From positions 1 to 21,711 of the forward strand of contig SBFY01000158.1 of assembly GCA_006227085.1 (NCBI GenBank): a stretch of 21,711 nt of DNA. The letters run 5' to 3'. A model generated the notes under the pieces. The model saw only the letters and a list, made by a program, of their open reading frames with translations, had not been told where the DNA came from and ran no database searches. The position numbers were made by a program, and so were the translations under genes. This document shows, piece by piece, positions 6,985-14,894 of the stretch (the stretch's first letter is position 1; each line of letters begins with the position of its first letter). This DNA is from Gammaproteobacteria bacterium. Its GTDB lineage: Bacteria > Pseudomonadota > Gammaproteobacteria > Pseudomonadales > M0112.

Positions 6985-8139
6985 ATGGTTGATATTGATG
7001 CCCTGTTAAAGCTGATGGTTGATAAGTCGGCGTCAGACTTGTTCATTACGGCCGGCGTGCCGCCTTCGATGAAAATCCATGGCAAGGTGGTGCCGGTCAC
7101 GAACGAGGCCCTCAGTCCGGAAATGACCCGGGAGACCGTGATGGGCGTGATGACTGAAGGCCAGCGCAAGGAATTCGTGAAATGCCGTGAACTGAACTTC
7201 GCCATCAGTGCGCGTGGTGTCGGTCGTTTCCGTGTCAGTGCGTTCTACCAGCGCAACCTGGCAGGCATGGTGTTGCGTCGCATTGAAACCAATATCCCGA
7301 AAGTTGAAGACCTTGGCCTGCCGCCGATCATCAAGGAGCTTGCGATGACCAAGCGCGGCCTGGTGATTTTCGTCGGTGCGACCGGTGCCGGTAAATCAAC
7401 ATCACTGGCTGCCATGATTGGTCACCGCAATGAAAACTCGAAGGGCCACATCATTACGGTGGAAGACCCGATTGAATTCATCCACCAGCACAAGGGTTGT
7501 ATCGTGACCCAGCGTGAGGTGGGCATTGATACCGAGTCGTTTGAAATTGCGTTGAAGAACATGTTGCGTCAGGCGCCGGATGTGATCCTGATCGGTGAGA
7601 TCCGGACGCGTGAAACGATGGAAAACGCGGTGACCTTCGCGGAAACCGGTCACCTGTGCCTGGCAACACTGCACGCCAACAACGCCAACCAGGCGCTGGA
7701 TCGCATCCTGCATTTCTTCCCCGCAGAACGCCATGAGCAGTTGTTCATGGATTTGTCACTGAACCTGAAAGGCATGGTGGCGCAACAGTTGATCCCGACA
7801 CCGGACGGCAAGGGTCGTCGTGCCTGTATTGAAGTGCTGGTGAACACGCCGCTGGCTGCTGACCTGATCAAGCAAGGCAAGGTGCATGAGTTGAAAGAAC
7901 TGATGAGCCGCTCGACGGAACAAGGCATGCAGACGTTCGACCAATCCTTGTACAAGTTGTACTCCGATGGCGAGATCACGTATGAAGACGCCTTGTCCCA
8001 TGCGGATTCGGCCAACGACTTGCGCCTGATGATCAAACTGGGCAAGGACGCACGTCCAGACAAGCTGGAAAGCATGGCAGCGAACCTGTCCTTGCAGGAA
8101 GATGAAGATCCTCGCGGTGGTGGCATGCGTCGTCGCTGA
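6985..8139 (+). CDS. pilU: PilU accessory retraction ATPase
   Basis: The 384-residue PilT paralogue has Walker A GATGAGKST (Lys137), the Asp box VEDPIEFIH, the Walker B region APDVILIGEIR and the His box GHLCLATLHANNANQ. These places differ from PilT as expected for PilU. The AIRNLIRE motif of PilT is replaced by a PLAADLIKQGKVHEL segment. A longer C-terminal tail ends GGGMRRR. PilU works as a PilT-dependent helper that raises retraction force. The ATG follows AAGGA (6972-6976) with 8-nt spacing. It is the last gene of this plus-strand unit, closed by the terminator at 8155-8183. Confidence 0.97.
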   Translation: MVDIDALLKLMVDKSASDLFITAGVPPSMKIHGKVVPVTNEALSPEMTRETVMGVMTEGQRKEFVKCRELNFAISARGVGRFRVSAFYQRNLAGMVLRRIETNIPKVEDLGLPPIIKELAMTKRGLVIFVGATGAGKSTSLAAMIGHRNENSKGHIITVEDPIEFIHQHKGCIVTQREVGIDTESFEIALKNMLRQAPDVILIGEIRTRETMENAVTFAETGHLCLATLHANNANQALDRILHFFPAERHEQLFMDLSLNLKGMVAQQLIPTPDGKGRRACIEVLVNTPLAADLIKQGKVHELKELMSRSTEQGMQTFDQSLYKLYSDGEITYEDALSHADSANDLRLMIKLGKDARPDKLESMAANLSLQEDEDPRGGGMRRR

Positions 8140-8154
8140 CAGGGATCACTGGAT

Positions 8155-8183
8155 AAAAAACGCGAGCCTTGCTCGCGTTTTTT
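8155..8183. terminator. Bidirectional terminator between pilU and ruvX
   Basis: AAAAAACGCGAGC (8155-8167), loop CTT, and GCTCGCGTTTTTT (8171-8183) form a 13-bp perfect stem with a T run on either strand. It begins 15 nt after the pilU stop and lies 23 nt beyond the ruvX stop, so it can end both converging transcripts. Confidence 0.92.
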
Positions 8184-8206
8184 ATGGCCGCCCCACCGTG
8201 TGTGCA

Positions 8207-8641
8207 TCACGGTGTTCTGGCAAGGGCGGGATCAGCAAACCAGCTCAACAGGATGCGCTGTGCGGCCAGTGCATCGACGGCACTGCCCTGCCGGTAACCG
8301 GCATCGCTGGCCTGTTCGCGTGCTTCGCGCGTGCTGAGCCGTTCATCCATCATCATCACGGGCAAGCGGGTGCGGTTGTGCAGTGCGCGGGCAAATTCAC
8401 GCGCTTGTGCGCTGATGGCACTTTCACTGCCATCCATGTTCAGCGGCAAGCCGACGATCAAGGTGCTGGCTTTCCATTCGCGCACATGCGATTCAATGCT
8501 GGCCCAGTCAGGCGCATGCTGTTTCATGGGCACAACGCATAGGGGACTGGCGGTCGAGGTCAGCGTGTTGCCGGTGGCGAGGCCGATTTTTTTCGGCCCG
8601 TAGTCCAGCGCGATAACCGTCTGGGCGCGTTGCTCAGGCAT
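8207..8641 (-). CDS. ruvX: RuvX/YqgF Holliday junction resolvase-like nuclease (pre-16S rRNA processing)
   Basis: The 144-residue RNase H-fold protein has its catalytic acidic residues in place: Asp13 in IALDYGPKKIG, Glu100 in the signature DERLST (99-104) and Asp123 in SAVDALAAQ. GLPLNMDGSES (64-74) is the usual substrate-binding loop. Family members are implicated in maturation of the 16S rRNA 5' end and were named as a putative Holliday junction resolvase. The frame is open to 8725, but the family-type start is the ATG at 8641, which overlaps yqgE by 8 nt. It ends the gshB-tonB-yqgE-ruvX string. The yqgE-ruvX pair is standard in gammaproteobacteria. Confidence 0.95.
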   Translation of the reverse strand: MPEQRAQTVIALDYGPKKIGLATGNTLTSTASPLCVVPMKQHAPDWASIESHVREWKASTLIVGLPLNMDGSESAISAQAREFARALHNRTRLPVMMMDERLSTREAREQASDAGYRQGSAVDALAAQRILLSWFADPALARTP

Positions 8642-9200
8642 GACCGGATTCAGCAGAGAGCTGGTCGAGGCGAATCCCCAAGGGCAGCACAGCTTGCTGG
8701 GCGCGCTGTTCCAATGGCACATCAAACAGGATGCGGGTATCTGCGGGCAAGGTCAGCCAGCTGTTCTCGGCCATCTCTGCTTCCAGCTGCCCGGGACCCC
8801 ACCCTGAATAGCCGAGGACGATCAGGCTTTTTTCAGGGCCTTGTCCAGCAGCGATATCAGCCAGGATGTCACGGCAGGTGCTTAATGCCAGGGTCTCATC
8901 CACGATGACGGTGCTGGGCCATGACTTGCCCGGCGTGTGCAACACAAAGCCGCGCTGGATATCGACTGGCCCGCCAACCAGGATAGGCAAGGCCGCAGCA
9001 TCCGGTGTGCATTCACTGACGCCGATCTGGTCAATCACATCGCCCAGTGCCAGTGATGAAGGGTGGTTGATCACCAGGCCCATGGCGCCATCAGCGTCGT
9101 GATCAATCAGGTAGATCAGGCTGCCACCAAAAAACGAGCCATGCAGGCCCGGCATCGCGAGCAGGAAGCGGTGACTTAAATATTCGTTCAGTGTGCCCAT
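8634..9200 (-). CDS. yqgE: YqgE/AlgH family protein
   Basis: The 188-residue protein begins with the family core: LSHRFLLAMPGL, then FFGGSLIYLIDHDADGAMGL, then VINHPS. It continues with a VGGPVDIQRGFVLH motif and a C-terminal GYSGWGPGQLEAEM motif, all diagnostic of the UPF0301/AlgH family. The name AlgH comes from an old link to alginate regulation in Pseudomonas; the molecular role is still not settled. It starts 48 nt after the TonB-like gene and overlaps ruvX by 8 nt. Length is family-typical. An internal 6-bp hairpin at 9226-9240 in the gap upstream lacks a T tract and is not called a terminator. Confidence 0.95.
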   Translation of the reverse strand: MGTLNEYLSHRFLLAMPGLHGSFFGGSLIYLIDHDADGAMGLVINHPSSLALGDVIDQIGVSECTPDAAALPILVGGPVDIQRGFVLHTPGKSWPSTVIVDETLALSTCRDILADIAAGQGPEKSLIVLGYSGWGPGQLEAEMAENSWLTLPADTRILFDVPLEQRAQQAVLPLGIRLDQLSAESGHA

Positions 9201-9248
9201 AACGGCATTATTGGGGCGGTACGCTGTCCCTGCAAGGGACGTGAGCCC

Positions 9249-10118
9249 TTAATCGCGTGCGCTCAGGCGGTTCTTGCGAAAACGCCAGGTACGGATAATT
9301 TCCAGCCGATCCGCCTCCTGGCGCAGGTTGGCCGGGAAGGCCATGAAGGGCGATGAGCGTTTGACGATGTCCAGCGCAGCATTGTCCAGGATGTCATGAC
9401 CCGAACTGCGCAGCACGCGCGTTTCCAGCAGGCTGCCATCGGTGCCAATGGCGACCAATAGCAACAGGTCGCCATAAATCTGCTGGCGTCGCGAAGCCGC
9501 GGGATAGTTCAAGTTGCCAATACGCTCAATGCGGTTTTGCCAGTACAGCAGGTACTCGGCATCGGCAGCGGTTTTGGCGGAAACGGAGGTTAGCCGGTGC
9601 ACGCGCGGCTTCTTGGCCAGGACTTGCCGCTGGGTATCGAAGCGGGCTTCGAGGCTGGCGATCTCGAGGCTGCGCTCGAGGATGGCAATCTGGTCCTCGA
9701 CCGGGCGTTCCGCAATCATCTCGATCATTTGTTCGGCTCGCAGGCGCTTGCGCGACTGGGTACTGGTGACGACTGCAGTGCTTGAGGGGTCGGTCTGGCT
9801 GTGGGCGCGCAATTCCATCGCCGGACGCACCCCGACATCATCCAGTTCGCTTTGCTGGGAACTGGTCAGCGCGGCAACGTCATTGAGGGTGCCGCTGCCT
9901 TCCTGGTTGTGCTGGGCAATGAAATCCGCCTGCCTGGGCGCGTCATGGTTGCGTTGCTTGGTCAGGGTGACTTCCAGGCGTGCGGGTTGCACGATGGGAT
10001 CCGGTGCCGTGAAGCCAATACCAAAAATCGCCAGTGCGTGCAGCGCCAATGCCACACACAGCGCGAACCCCAGGCGGTCGACGGGGTTACTGTCATAGTG
10101 GATGGTTGCTGCGGCCAT
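9249..10118 (-). CDS. TonB-like energy transducer (P. aeruginosa TonB3 position)
   Basis: From the ATG at 10118 the product is 289 residues. It has a short cytoplasmic N-terminus, one transmembrane helix at about 16-36 (LGFALCVALALHALAIFGIGF), a long periplasmic region and a C-terminal TonB domain from about 195. The C-terminal part includes YLLYWQNRIERIGNLNYP, GDLLLLVAIGTDGSL and IIRTWRF. The middle lacks the proline-rich Pro-Glu/Pro-Lys spacer of classical TonB; it has a charged, helical, coiled-coil-like segment (about 120-175) instead. In P. aeruginosa the gene between gshB and yqgE is tonB3, reported to be needed for twitching motility and pilus assembly. Position and architecture agree with that role. 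The ATG overlaps the gshB stop (TAATG); the frame is open upstream to 10187 inside gshB. Confidence 0.87.
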   Translation of the reverse strand: MAAATIHYDSNPVDRLGFALCVALALHALAIFGIGFTAPDPIVQPARLEVTLTKQRNHDAPRQADFIAQHNQEGSGTLNDVAALTSSQQSELDDVGVRPAMELRAHSQTDPSSTAVVTSTQSRKRLRAEQMIEMIAERPVEDQIAILERSLEIASLEARFDTQRQVLAKKPRVHRLTSVSAKTAADAEYLLYWQNRIERIGNLNYPAASRRQQIYGDLLLLVAIGTDGSLLETRVLRSSGHDILDNAALDIVKRSSPFMAFPANLRQEADRLEIIRTWRFRKNRLSARD

Positions 10119-11077
10119 TAACGGGTTCGCTGGTCCAGCAGGGTGGCGATGCAATCCATGAACTGCCCGCCGATATCGAGTCCGCATTGGGCATCCAGCT
10201 CACGGATGCAGGTGGGGCTGGTGACGTTGATCTCGGTCAGGTAGTCACCGATGACGTCCAGCCCGACGAACCAGAGCCCGCGGCGGCGCAGCTCGGGACC
10301 CACTTGCCCGCAGATCCAGCGGTCACGGTCACTGAGCGGCACGGCCTTGCCGGTGCCGCCGGCGGCCAGGTTGCCACGGGTCTCGCCTTCGCCGGGAATG
10401 CGGGCCAGGGCGTAGGGTACCGGCTCGCCATCAATCATCAGGATGCGTTTGTCACCCTGGCGGATTTCCGGCAAATAGCGCTGGGCCATGACCAGGGTTT
10501 GCCCGTGATGGGTCAGTGTTTCCATGATAACGCTGACATTGGGATCCCCCTGGCGTATCCGGAAAATCGACTGCCCACCCATGCCGTGCAATGGCTTGAC
10601 GACGATATCTCCTTGTTCTGCAAGGAATTCCCGGATGACGGCTGCCGAACTGCTGACCACCAGCGGCGGACAACACTGCGGGAACTGCACGGCAAACAGT
10701 TTCTCGTTGCAGTCGCGCAGGCTGTGTGGCCGGTTGATCACCAGGGTGCCGGCGGATTCGGCCATTTCCAGCAGGTAGGTGGTGTAGATGTAGTCGGTAT
10801 CGAAAGGCGGGTCCTTGCGCATCAGCACGGCATCCAGCTCGTGCAGCGGCAGGACGCAAGGGGCGTCGGCCTGGAACCAGGGCTGCTGGTCCAGCGCGAC
10901 ACGGACCGGCGTGGCCCTGGCCATGCAGAAGCCTTCCCGGATGAAGAGATCCGCCGGCGTCATCGCCAGCACCTGCCAGCCACGGGTTTGGGCGGCAACC
11001 ATCATGGCCAGCGTGCTGTCTTTCTTGGTGTTGAGCCCCTGCAAGGGATCCATCACGATGCCAATTCTGTAAGACAT
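10118..11077 (-). CDS. gshB: Glutathione synthetase
   Basis: The 319-residue ATP-grasp ligase opens with YRIGIVMDPLQGLNTKKDST, typical of GshB. Mid-protein it carries MRKDPPFDTDYIYTTYLLE and NRPHSLRDCNEKLFA. The ATP-grasp core includes DIVVKPLHGMGGQSIFRI, the glycine-rich RGNLAAGGTG loop and the metal-ligand segment EINVTSPT near the C-terminus. It joins gamma-glutamylcysteine and glycine with ATP to give glutathione in the cytoplasm. It is the first gene of the minus-strand unit that ends at ruvX and is divergent from pilG, as in P. aeruginosa. An AAAGG about 12 nt upstream serves as Shine-Dalgarno. No key motif is missing. Confidence 0.97.
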   Translation of the reverse strand: MSYRIGIVMDPLQGLNTKKDSTLAMMVAAQTRGWQVLAMTPADLFIREGFCMARATPVRVALDQQPWFQADAPCVLPLHELDAVLMRKDPPFDTDYIYTTYLLEMAESAGTLVINRPHSLRDCNEKLFAVQFPQCCPPLVVSSSAAVIREFLAEQGDIVVKPLHGMGGQSIFRIRQGDPNVSVIMETLTHHGQTLVMAQRYLPEIRQGDKRILMIDGEPVPYALARIPGEGETRGNLAAGGTGKAVPLSDRDRWICGQVGPELRRRGLWFVGLDVIGDYLTEINVTSPTCIRELDAQCGLDIGGQFMDCIATLLDQRTR

Positions 11078-11350
11078 TGTTATTAAAAGCCTTTCTTGGA
11101 TTTTAAGGTGTCAGGGCGCTGCCGTAGTCTATGCTGAAAGCAGGGCGGGGTGAAGCTGGCGGCGCTTTTGGCTGGGGCGATGGCACCGTCGAGCTTGGAC
11201 ATACAGCGGAACTGTGATAAATATGGCAGTTCTAAGAACGATAATAAGGTATTGGGTTCAGGGTCGGCTCGGTCTGGCACCGGTTGGCGACCCCCCAAAG
11301 AAACATACAAGAACACAAGAAGTAACACTCTCACAGCAGGATCAGACCCA
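11078..11350. promoter_or_regulatory. Divergent gshB-pilG intergenic region
   Basis: This 273-nt stretch holds no convincing gene, although the pilG frame is open back to 11150. On the plus strand TTGGAC (11195-11200) with GATAAA or TAAATA near 11216-11223 is a weak promoter candidate. GATAAT at 11240-11245 is another possible -10, directly after the near-perfect inverted repeat GTTCT-A-AGAAC (11229-11239), which could be an operator. An A-rich leader precedes the AGGA (11338-11341) ribosome site of pilG. On the minus strand TAAAAT about 30 nt upstream of gshB is the only -10-like element I see. None is strong. Confidence 0.4.
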
Positions 11351-11740
11351 ATGGACGAAGGTAATTTCGAGAACCTGAAAGTTATGGTGGTGGATGACAG
11401 CAAGACCATCCGCCGTACGGCTGAGACCTTGCTGAAAAAGGTTGGCGCCACCGTGATCACGGCAGAAGACGGCTTTGACGCCTTGGCCAAGATCGCCGAT
11501 ACCAAGCCCGACATCATTTTTGTCGACATCATGATGCCTCGCCTGGATGGCTACCAGACCTGTGCGCTGATCAAGAACAACAGCGAGTTCAAGTCGACGC
11601 CAGTCATCATGTTGTCATCCAAGGACGGCTTGTTCGACAAGGCGAAAGGGCGGATCGTCGGCTCTGATGAGTACCTGACCAAGCCGTTCAGCAAGAACGA
11701 GCTGCTGGGTGCGATCCAGCAGCATGTGACGGCCGCCTGA
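11351..11740 (+). CDS. pilG: PilG response regulator of the Pil-Chp system
   Basis: The 129-residue single-domain receiver has the acidic pair Asp15/Asp16 in VVDDSKTIRRTAE, the phosphoacceptor Asp59 in IIFVDIMMPRLDGYQT, the switch serines in MLSSKDG and the conserved lysine in YLTKPF. No output domain follows. In P. aeruginosa PilG is the CheY-like regulator that promotes pilus extension and acts upstream of the adenylate cyclase CyaB. The start at 11351 sits 9 nt after AGGA (11338-11341); the frame is open upstream to 11150, but that part does not resemble a receiver. It is the first gene of the cluster pilG-pilH-pilI-pilJ-pilK-chpA. Confidence 0.96.
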   Translation: MDEGNFENLKVMVVDDSKTIRRTAETLLKKVGATVITAEDGFDALAKIADTKPDIIFVDIMMPRLDGYQTCALIKNNSEFKSTPVIMLSSKDGLFDKAKGRIVGSDEYLTKPFSKNELLGAIQQHVTAA

Positions 11741-11771
11741 GCAGAAAACCAGAAGGATTCAGGAGGAAGTA

Positions 11772-12137
11772 ATGGCAAAAGTATTGGTTGTTGATGATTC
11801 GCCAACTGAAACCCACAAGTTGAGTGCCATGCTGACCAAGGCTGGCCATGAGGTCATGACCGCAGGTAGTGGTGAGCAGGCGATCCAGGATGCGCGTGCC
11901 AAACTGCCGGATGTGGTGCTGATGGATATTGTCATGCCCGGCCTGAATGGTTTCCAGGCGACCCGGGAGCTGACCAAGAAAGGCAGTCCGACCAGCCATA
12001 TCCCCGTCATCATTGTCAGCACCAAAGACCAGGAGACGGATCGCATGTGGGCCCAGAAGCAGGGCGCGAAGGGCTACCTGACGAAGCCGGTTGACGAAAA
12101 ACTGCTGGCCCAGACTATCAAGAACGTTCTCGGTTGA
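11772..12137 (+). CDS. pilH: PilH response regulator of the Pil-Chp system
   Basis: The 121-residue single-domain receiver begins MAKVLVVDDSPTETHKLSAM. It has acidic pocket residues Asp8/Asp9, the phosphoacceptor Asp52 in VVLMDIVMPGLNGFQAT, the switch residues in IIVSTKDQETDR and the lysine in YLTKPVDEKLL. PilH is the second CheY-like protein of the pathway, associated with retraction or with acting as a phosphate sink for the kinase ChpA. It starts 31 nt after pilG and has the strongest ribosome site in the cluster (AGGAGGAAG at 11761-11769), which suggests it is translated at a higher rate than its neighbours. Confidence 0.96.
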   Translation: MAKVLVVDDSPTETHKLSAMLTKAGHEVMTAGSGEQAIQDARAKLPDVVLMDIVMPGLNGFQATRELTKKGSPTSHIPVIIVSTKDQETDRMWAQKQGAKGYLTKPVDEKLLAQTIKNVLG

Positions 12138-12147
12138 GTGGTAGTCC

Positions 12148-12696
12148 ATGAGCAGTAGAGACCCCTTCACTTTCCTGTTTGACTTGTCTGAGCGGAGTCG
12201 CGCGACCTCGCGAGGCCTGCCGGCGCAGGTGGATATCAAGCAGTATTGGAGCGGCATCGGTTTCCGTGTCTGTGGTCGCCGGTTGGTGGCGCCGATGGGT
12301 GATATCGCCGAAGTGCTTGAAGTGCCGGGTAGCACTCGCTTGCCAGGTGTGAAGAACTGGGTGCGTGGCGTGGCCAATGTGCGTGGCCGTTTGTTGCCCA
12401 TCATCGATTTCGAAGACTATTTTGGATCCTCATTGAGCGGTAGCCGCAAGAACCGCCGGGTACTGACGCTGGACATGGGCGATATCTATTGCGGGTTGGT
12501 GGTGAGTGAAGTGTTTGGCATGCAGCACTTCCCGGTAGATAGCTATACGGATGAAGCGCTGGATTGTGGTAATGAGTTTTTACAACCGTTGCTCAAGGGC
12601 GCCTTTGTGCAAGGTGAAACATTCTGGGGGGTTTTTGATGCAGCCTCCCTGCTGGAAAGTGAAGCATTTCTGAACGCGGCCGCCTTGGTGGCTTGA
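12148..12696 (+). CDS. pilI: PilI CheW-like adaptor
   Basis: The 182-residue protein is a single CheW domain. After an N-terminal lead (FTFLFDLSERSR) it reads YWSGIGFRVCGRRLVAPMGD, followed by VPGSTRLPGVKNWVRGVANVRGRLLPIIDFEDYF, the hallmark CheW core with the NVRG turn and LLPIIDF strand, then a second half with LVVSEVFGMQHF. It links the chemoreceptor PilJ to the kinase ChpA at the inner membrane. It begins 10 nt after the pilH stop with only a weak ribosome site (GTGGTAG), consistent with coupling to pilH translation. Length is typical for PilI. Confidence 0.94.
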   Translation: MSSRDPFTFLFDLSERSRATSRGLPAQVDIKQYWSGIGFRVCGRRLVAPMGDIAEVLEVPGSTRLPGVKNWVRGVANVRGRLLPIIDFEDYFGSSLSGSRKNRRVLTLDMGDIYCGLVVSEVFGMQHFPVDSYTDEALDCGNEFLQPLLKGAFVQGETFWGVFDAASLLESEAFLNAAALVA

Positions 12697-12739
12697 GCAA
12701 ATCAATAATGAAAACCGGAACACGGGTTGGGAGTTAACC

Positions 12740-14830
12740 ATGGCTGAGAAAAAGAAAAGCACTCGCTCAGGAGTGATCTGGCTTGCACTGGGTGCTGTGT
12801 CCCTTGTCGCAATGGTCGCCAATGTGGGCTACATCATTGTCAAGGGTGGCCACGATGAAGTGTATGCCGCCCAGGCCAGCGACATGCGCATCAACATGCA
12901 GCAGATCGGTTCTTCCGGTTTGGCGGCATTGAAAGGTAATGCGCGTGCGTTTGACGAGGTCGACTTTGCCCGCAAGCGTTTTGATCGAGCCATTGGCGTG
13001 TTGAAGAATGGCGCTGAAGGGGTTCCGGCACTGGATGGTGACCTGGGCAAGGACCTGCGCGCGATGGATGCCAAGTGGAAGGAAGTGGCTGAAAGTGTTG
13101 ACACCATTGTTTCAGCACGTGAGCGCATCCTGCGTATGCATGAAATGGCAGGCATCCTTAATGAATCGGTACCGTTGATCCAGCAGGAGTACACCAAGAT
13201 TGTTGATATCCTCGTGGATATCAAGGCGCCGGCTGAGCAGGTAGCGGTCACCCAGAAGCAAACCTGGCTGGCAGAGCGCATGTCACATAACGTTGACCGG
13301 TTGCTGACAGGCGAGGAAGTGGCACGCGGTGTCGCAGATCGTCTCCAGCAAGATGCGGCGACCTTTATGCTGATTCACCAGAGCCTGTTGAATGGCAATC
13401 CGGCGATGGGTATCGCCCGCATTCGCGACAGGGAAGCTGTTGCGGGCCTGGAAAAAATCAATGAGTTGTTCAGCGTCCTTGGCCAGGCGGTCGGCATCTT
13501 TGATGAAGACCCCGGTGTGGAGCAGCGTCTGGTTGTCGCTACGGAAGCGATGATGAAGACGGCTCCGGACATTATTGAACAAGCCGCAAAAATCAACGAA
13601 GGCATCGTGGCGCTGGAAGACAGCCGCCCACTGGGGACAGAGACGGCGTTGCTGGCATTCGTGGCCATGATTTTCTCATTGTTCATGTTGGGCTTCTCGT
13701 CATACCGCAGCTCGCGTGTTGCGCAGAAAGCGGAAGAGGAAAAGCGGAAGCGTCAGGAAGACTCCATTATGCAGCTGCTGAATGAACTCGGCGATCTTGC
13801 TGATGGTGACTTGACCACCACGGCCACGGTCTCCGAGGAAATCACCGGCGCGATCGCGGACTCTATTAACTACACCATCGACCAGTTGCGCGTACTGGTG
13901 TCTGCGATTAACGATACCGCTGTTGCGGTATCGAACGCATCGGAAGAAACCCGTGCCACAGCATTGCACCTTGCTGAAGCGTCTGAGCATCAGGCGCAGG
14001 AAATTGCCGGGGCGTCTGCTGCTGTGAATGAAATGGCGGTGACGATTGACCAGGTATCTGCTAACGCCCAGGAATGTACACAGGTGGCGGAGCGCTCGGT
14101 AGAAATTGCGAAATCGGGCGCAGGCGTTGTACAGAACACCATCAAGGGCATGGACACGATTCGTGAGCAGATCCAGGACACCTCGAAGCGTATCAAGCGA
14201 CTCGGTGAGAGCTCGCAGGAGATCGGTGACATCGTATCGCTGATTAATGACATTGCTGACCAGACGAACATCCTGGCCTTGAACGCTGCGATCCAGGCGT
14301 CTATGGCCGGTGATGCGGGCCGTGGTTTCGCGGTAGTTGCGGACGAAGTGCAGCGCCTTGCAGAACGTTCCTCTGCAGCAACCAAGCAGATCGAAGCGCT
14401 GGTTAAGACCATTCAGTCGGATACCAACGAAGCGGTTATCTCGATGGAGCAGACCACCGCAGAAGTAGTGCGTGGTGCCCGCCTGGCCGAGGACGCCGGT
14501 GTGGCACTGGAGGAAATCGAAAGCGTATCAACCAACCTCGCGGAGTTGATCCAGAACATTTCGAGCGCTGCGCGCCAACAGGCTGCGTCCGCTGCCCACA
14601 TTTCCAACACCATGAATGTTATTCAGGAAATTACCTCGCAGACTTCTGCTGGTACTACTGCAACGGCGCAGTCAATTGGTAACTTGGCGGAACTGGCAAA
14701 CACCCTGCGTGAGTCAGTAGCGGGCTTCAAGCTGCCAGATGAGCATGGTGAAGAGTCCTACGATTACAGCGAAGCGACTTCTGCCGACCTGGATGTGGCC
14801 GAAGCTGATGGCATGCCCTCCGGGGCATGA
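12740..14830 (+). CDS. pilJ: PilJ methyl-accepting chemoreceptor
   Basis: The 696-residue protein has a first transmembrane helix at about 10-34, a periplasmic helical PilJ-type sensor domain to about 297, and a second helix at about 302-322 (LLAFVAMIFSLFMLGF). A HAMP-like linker (QLLNELGDLADGDLTTTATV) follows, then the cytoplasmic signalling domain. The hairpin tip is ADQTNILALNAAIQASMAGD at about 506-525, with GRGFAVVADEVQRLAERS after it. The I-Q-A-S-M in place of the classical I-E-A-A-R is characteristic of PilJ. In P. aeruginosa it senses pilus or surface signals and controls ChpA kinase output. The C-terminus is acidic. pilK follows after a 64-nt gap holding a strong hairpin. Confidence 0.97.
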   Translation: MAEKKKSTRSGVIWLALGAVSLVAMVANVGYIIVKGGHDEVYAAQASDMRINMQQIGSSGLAALKGNARAFDEVDFARKRFDRAIGVLKNGAEGVPALDGDLGKDLRAMDAKWKEVAESVDTIVSARERILRMHEMAGILNESVPLIQQEYTKIVDILVDIKAPAEQVAVTQKQTWLAERMSHNVDRLLTGEEVARGVADRLQQDAATFMLIHQSLLNGNPAMGIARIRDREAVAGLEKINELFSVLGQAVGIFDEDPGVEQRLVVATEAMMKTAPDIIEQAAKINEGIVALEDSRPLGTETALLAFVAMIFSLFMLGFSSYRSSRVAQKAEEEKRKRQEDSIMQLLNELGDLADGDLTTTATVSEEITGAIADSINYTIDQLRVLVSAINDTAVAVSNASEETRATALHLAEASEHQAQEIAGASAAVNEMAVTIDQVSANAQECTQVAERSVEIAKSGAGVVQNTIKGMDTIREQIQDTSKRIKRLGESSQEIGDIVSLINDIADQTNILALNAAIQASMAGDAGRGFAVVADEVQRLAERSSAATKQIEALVKTIQSDTNEAVISMEQTTAEVVRGARLAEDAGVALEEIESVSTNLAELIQNISSAARQQAASAAHISNTMNVIQEITSQTSAGTTATAQSIGNLAELANTLRESVAGFKLPDEHGEESYDYSEATSADLDVAEADGMPSGA

Positions 14831-14837
14831 ATGTGAT

Positions 14838-14865
14838 GCTGGCATGACGTACCCGTCATGCCAGC
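14838..14865 (+). other. 12-bp perfect hairpin between pilJ and pilK
   Basis: GCTGGCATGACG (14838-14849) and CGTCATGCCAGC (14854-14865) pair perfectly around the loop TACC. Only GCCTTTC follows, so it is not a standard intrinsic terminator. It begins 7 nt after the pilJ stop. A role in mRNA processing, 3'-end protection of the pilG-pilJ message, or partial termination before pilK is inferred. Confidence 0.6.
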
Positions 14866-14894
14866 GCCTTTCAATGCACTAGTGGCAATGGGTC

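Noticed and set aside
6985..8139. pilU as a second copy of pilT
   Set aside because: It lacks the AIRNLIRE motif, has the PilU-type GATGAGKST Walker A and a longer tail, so it is a distinct paralogue with its own role.
9226..9240. Hairpin GTCCCT-GCA-AGGGAC upstream of yqgE as a terminator
   Set aside because: The stem is only 6 bp and no T run follows on either strand. yqgE also appears to be co-transcribed with the TonB-like gene.
10034..11086. 350-codon plus-strand open frame over gshB
   Set aside because: It is antisense to an intact ATP-grasp glutathione synthetase with all motifs; no family resemblance was seen.
11150..11350. Upstream in-frame extension of pilG
   Set aside because: The extra 67 residues do not resemble a receiver domain. 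A Shine-Dalgarno sits at 11338-11341 for the ATG at 11351, and the stretch is better read as promoter and leader.
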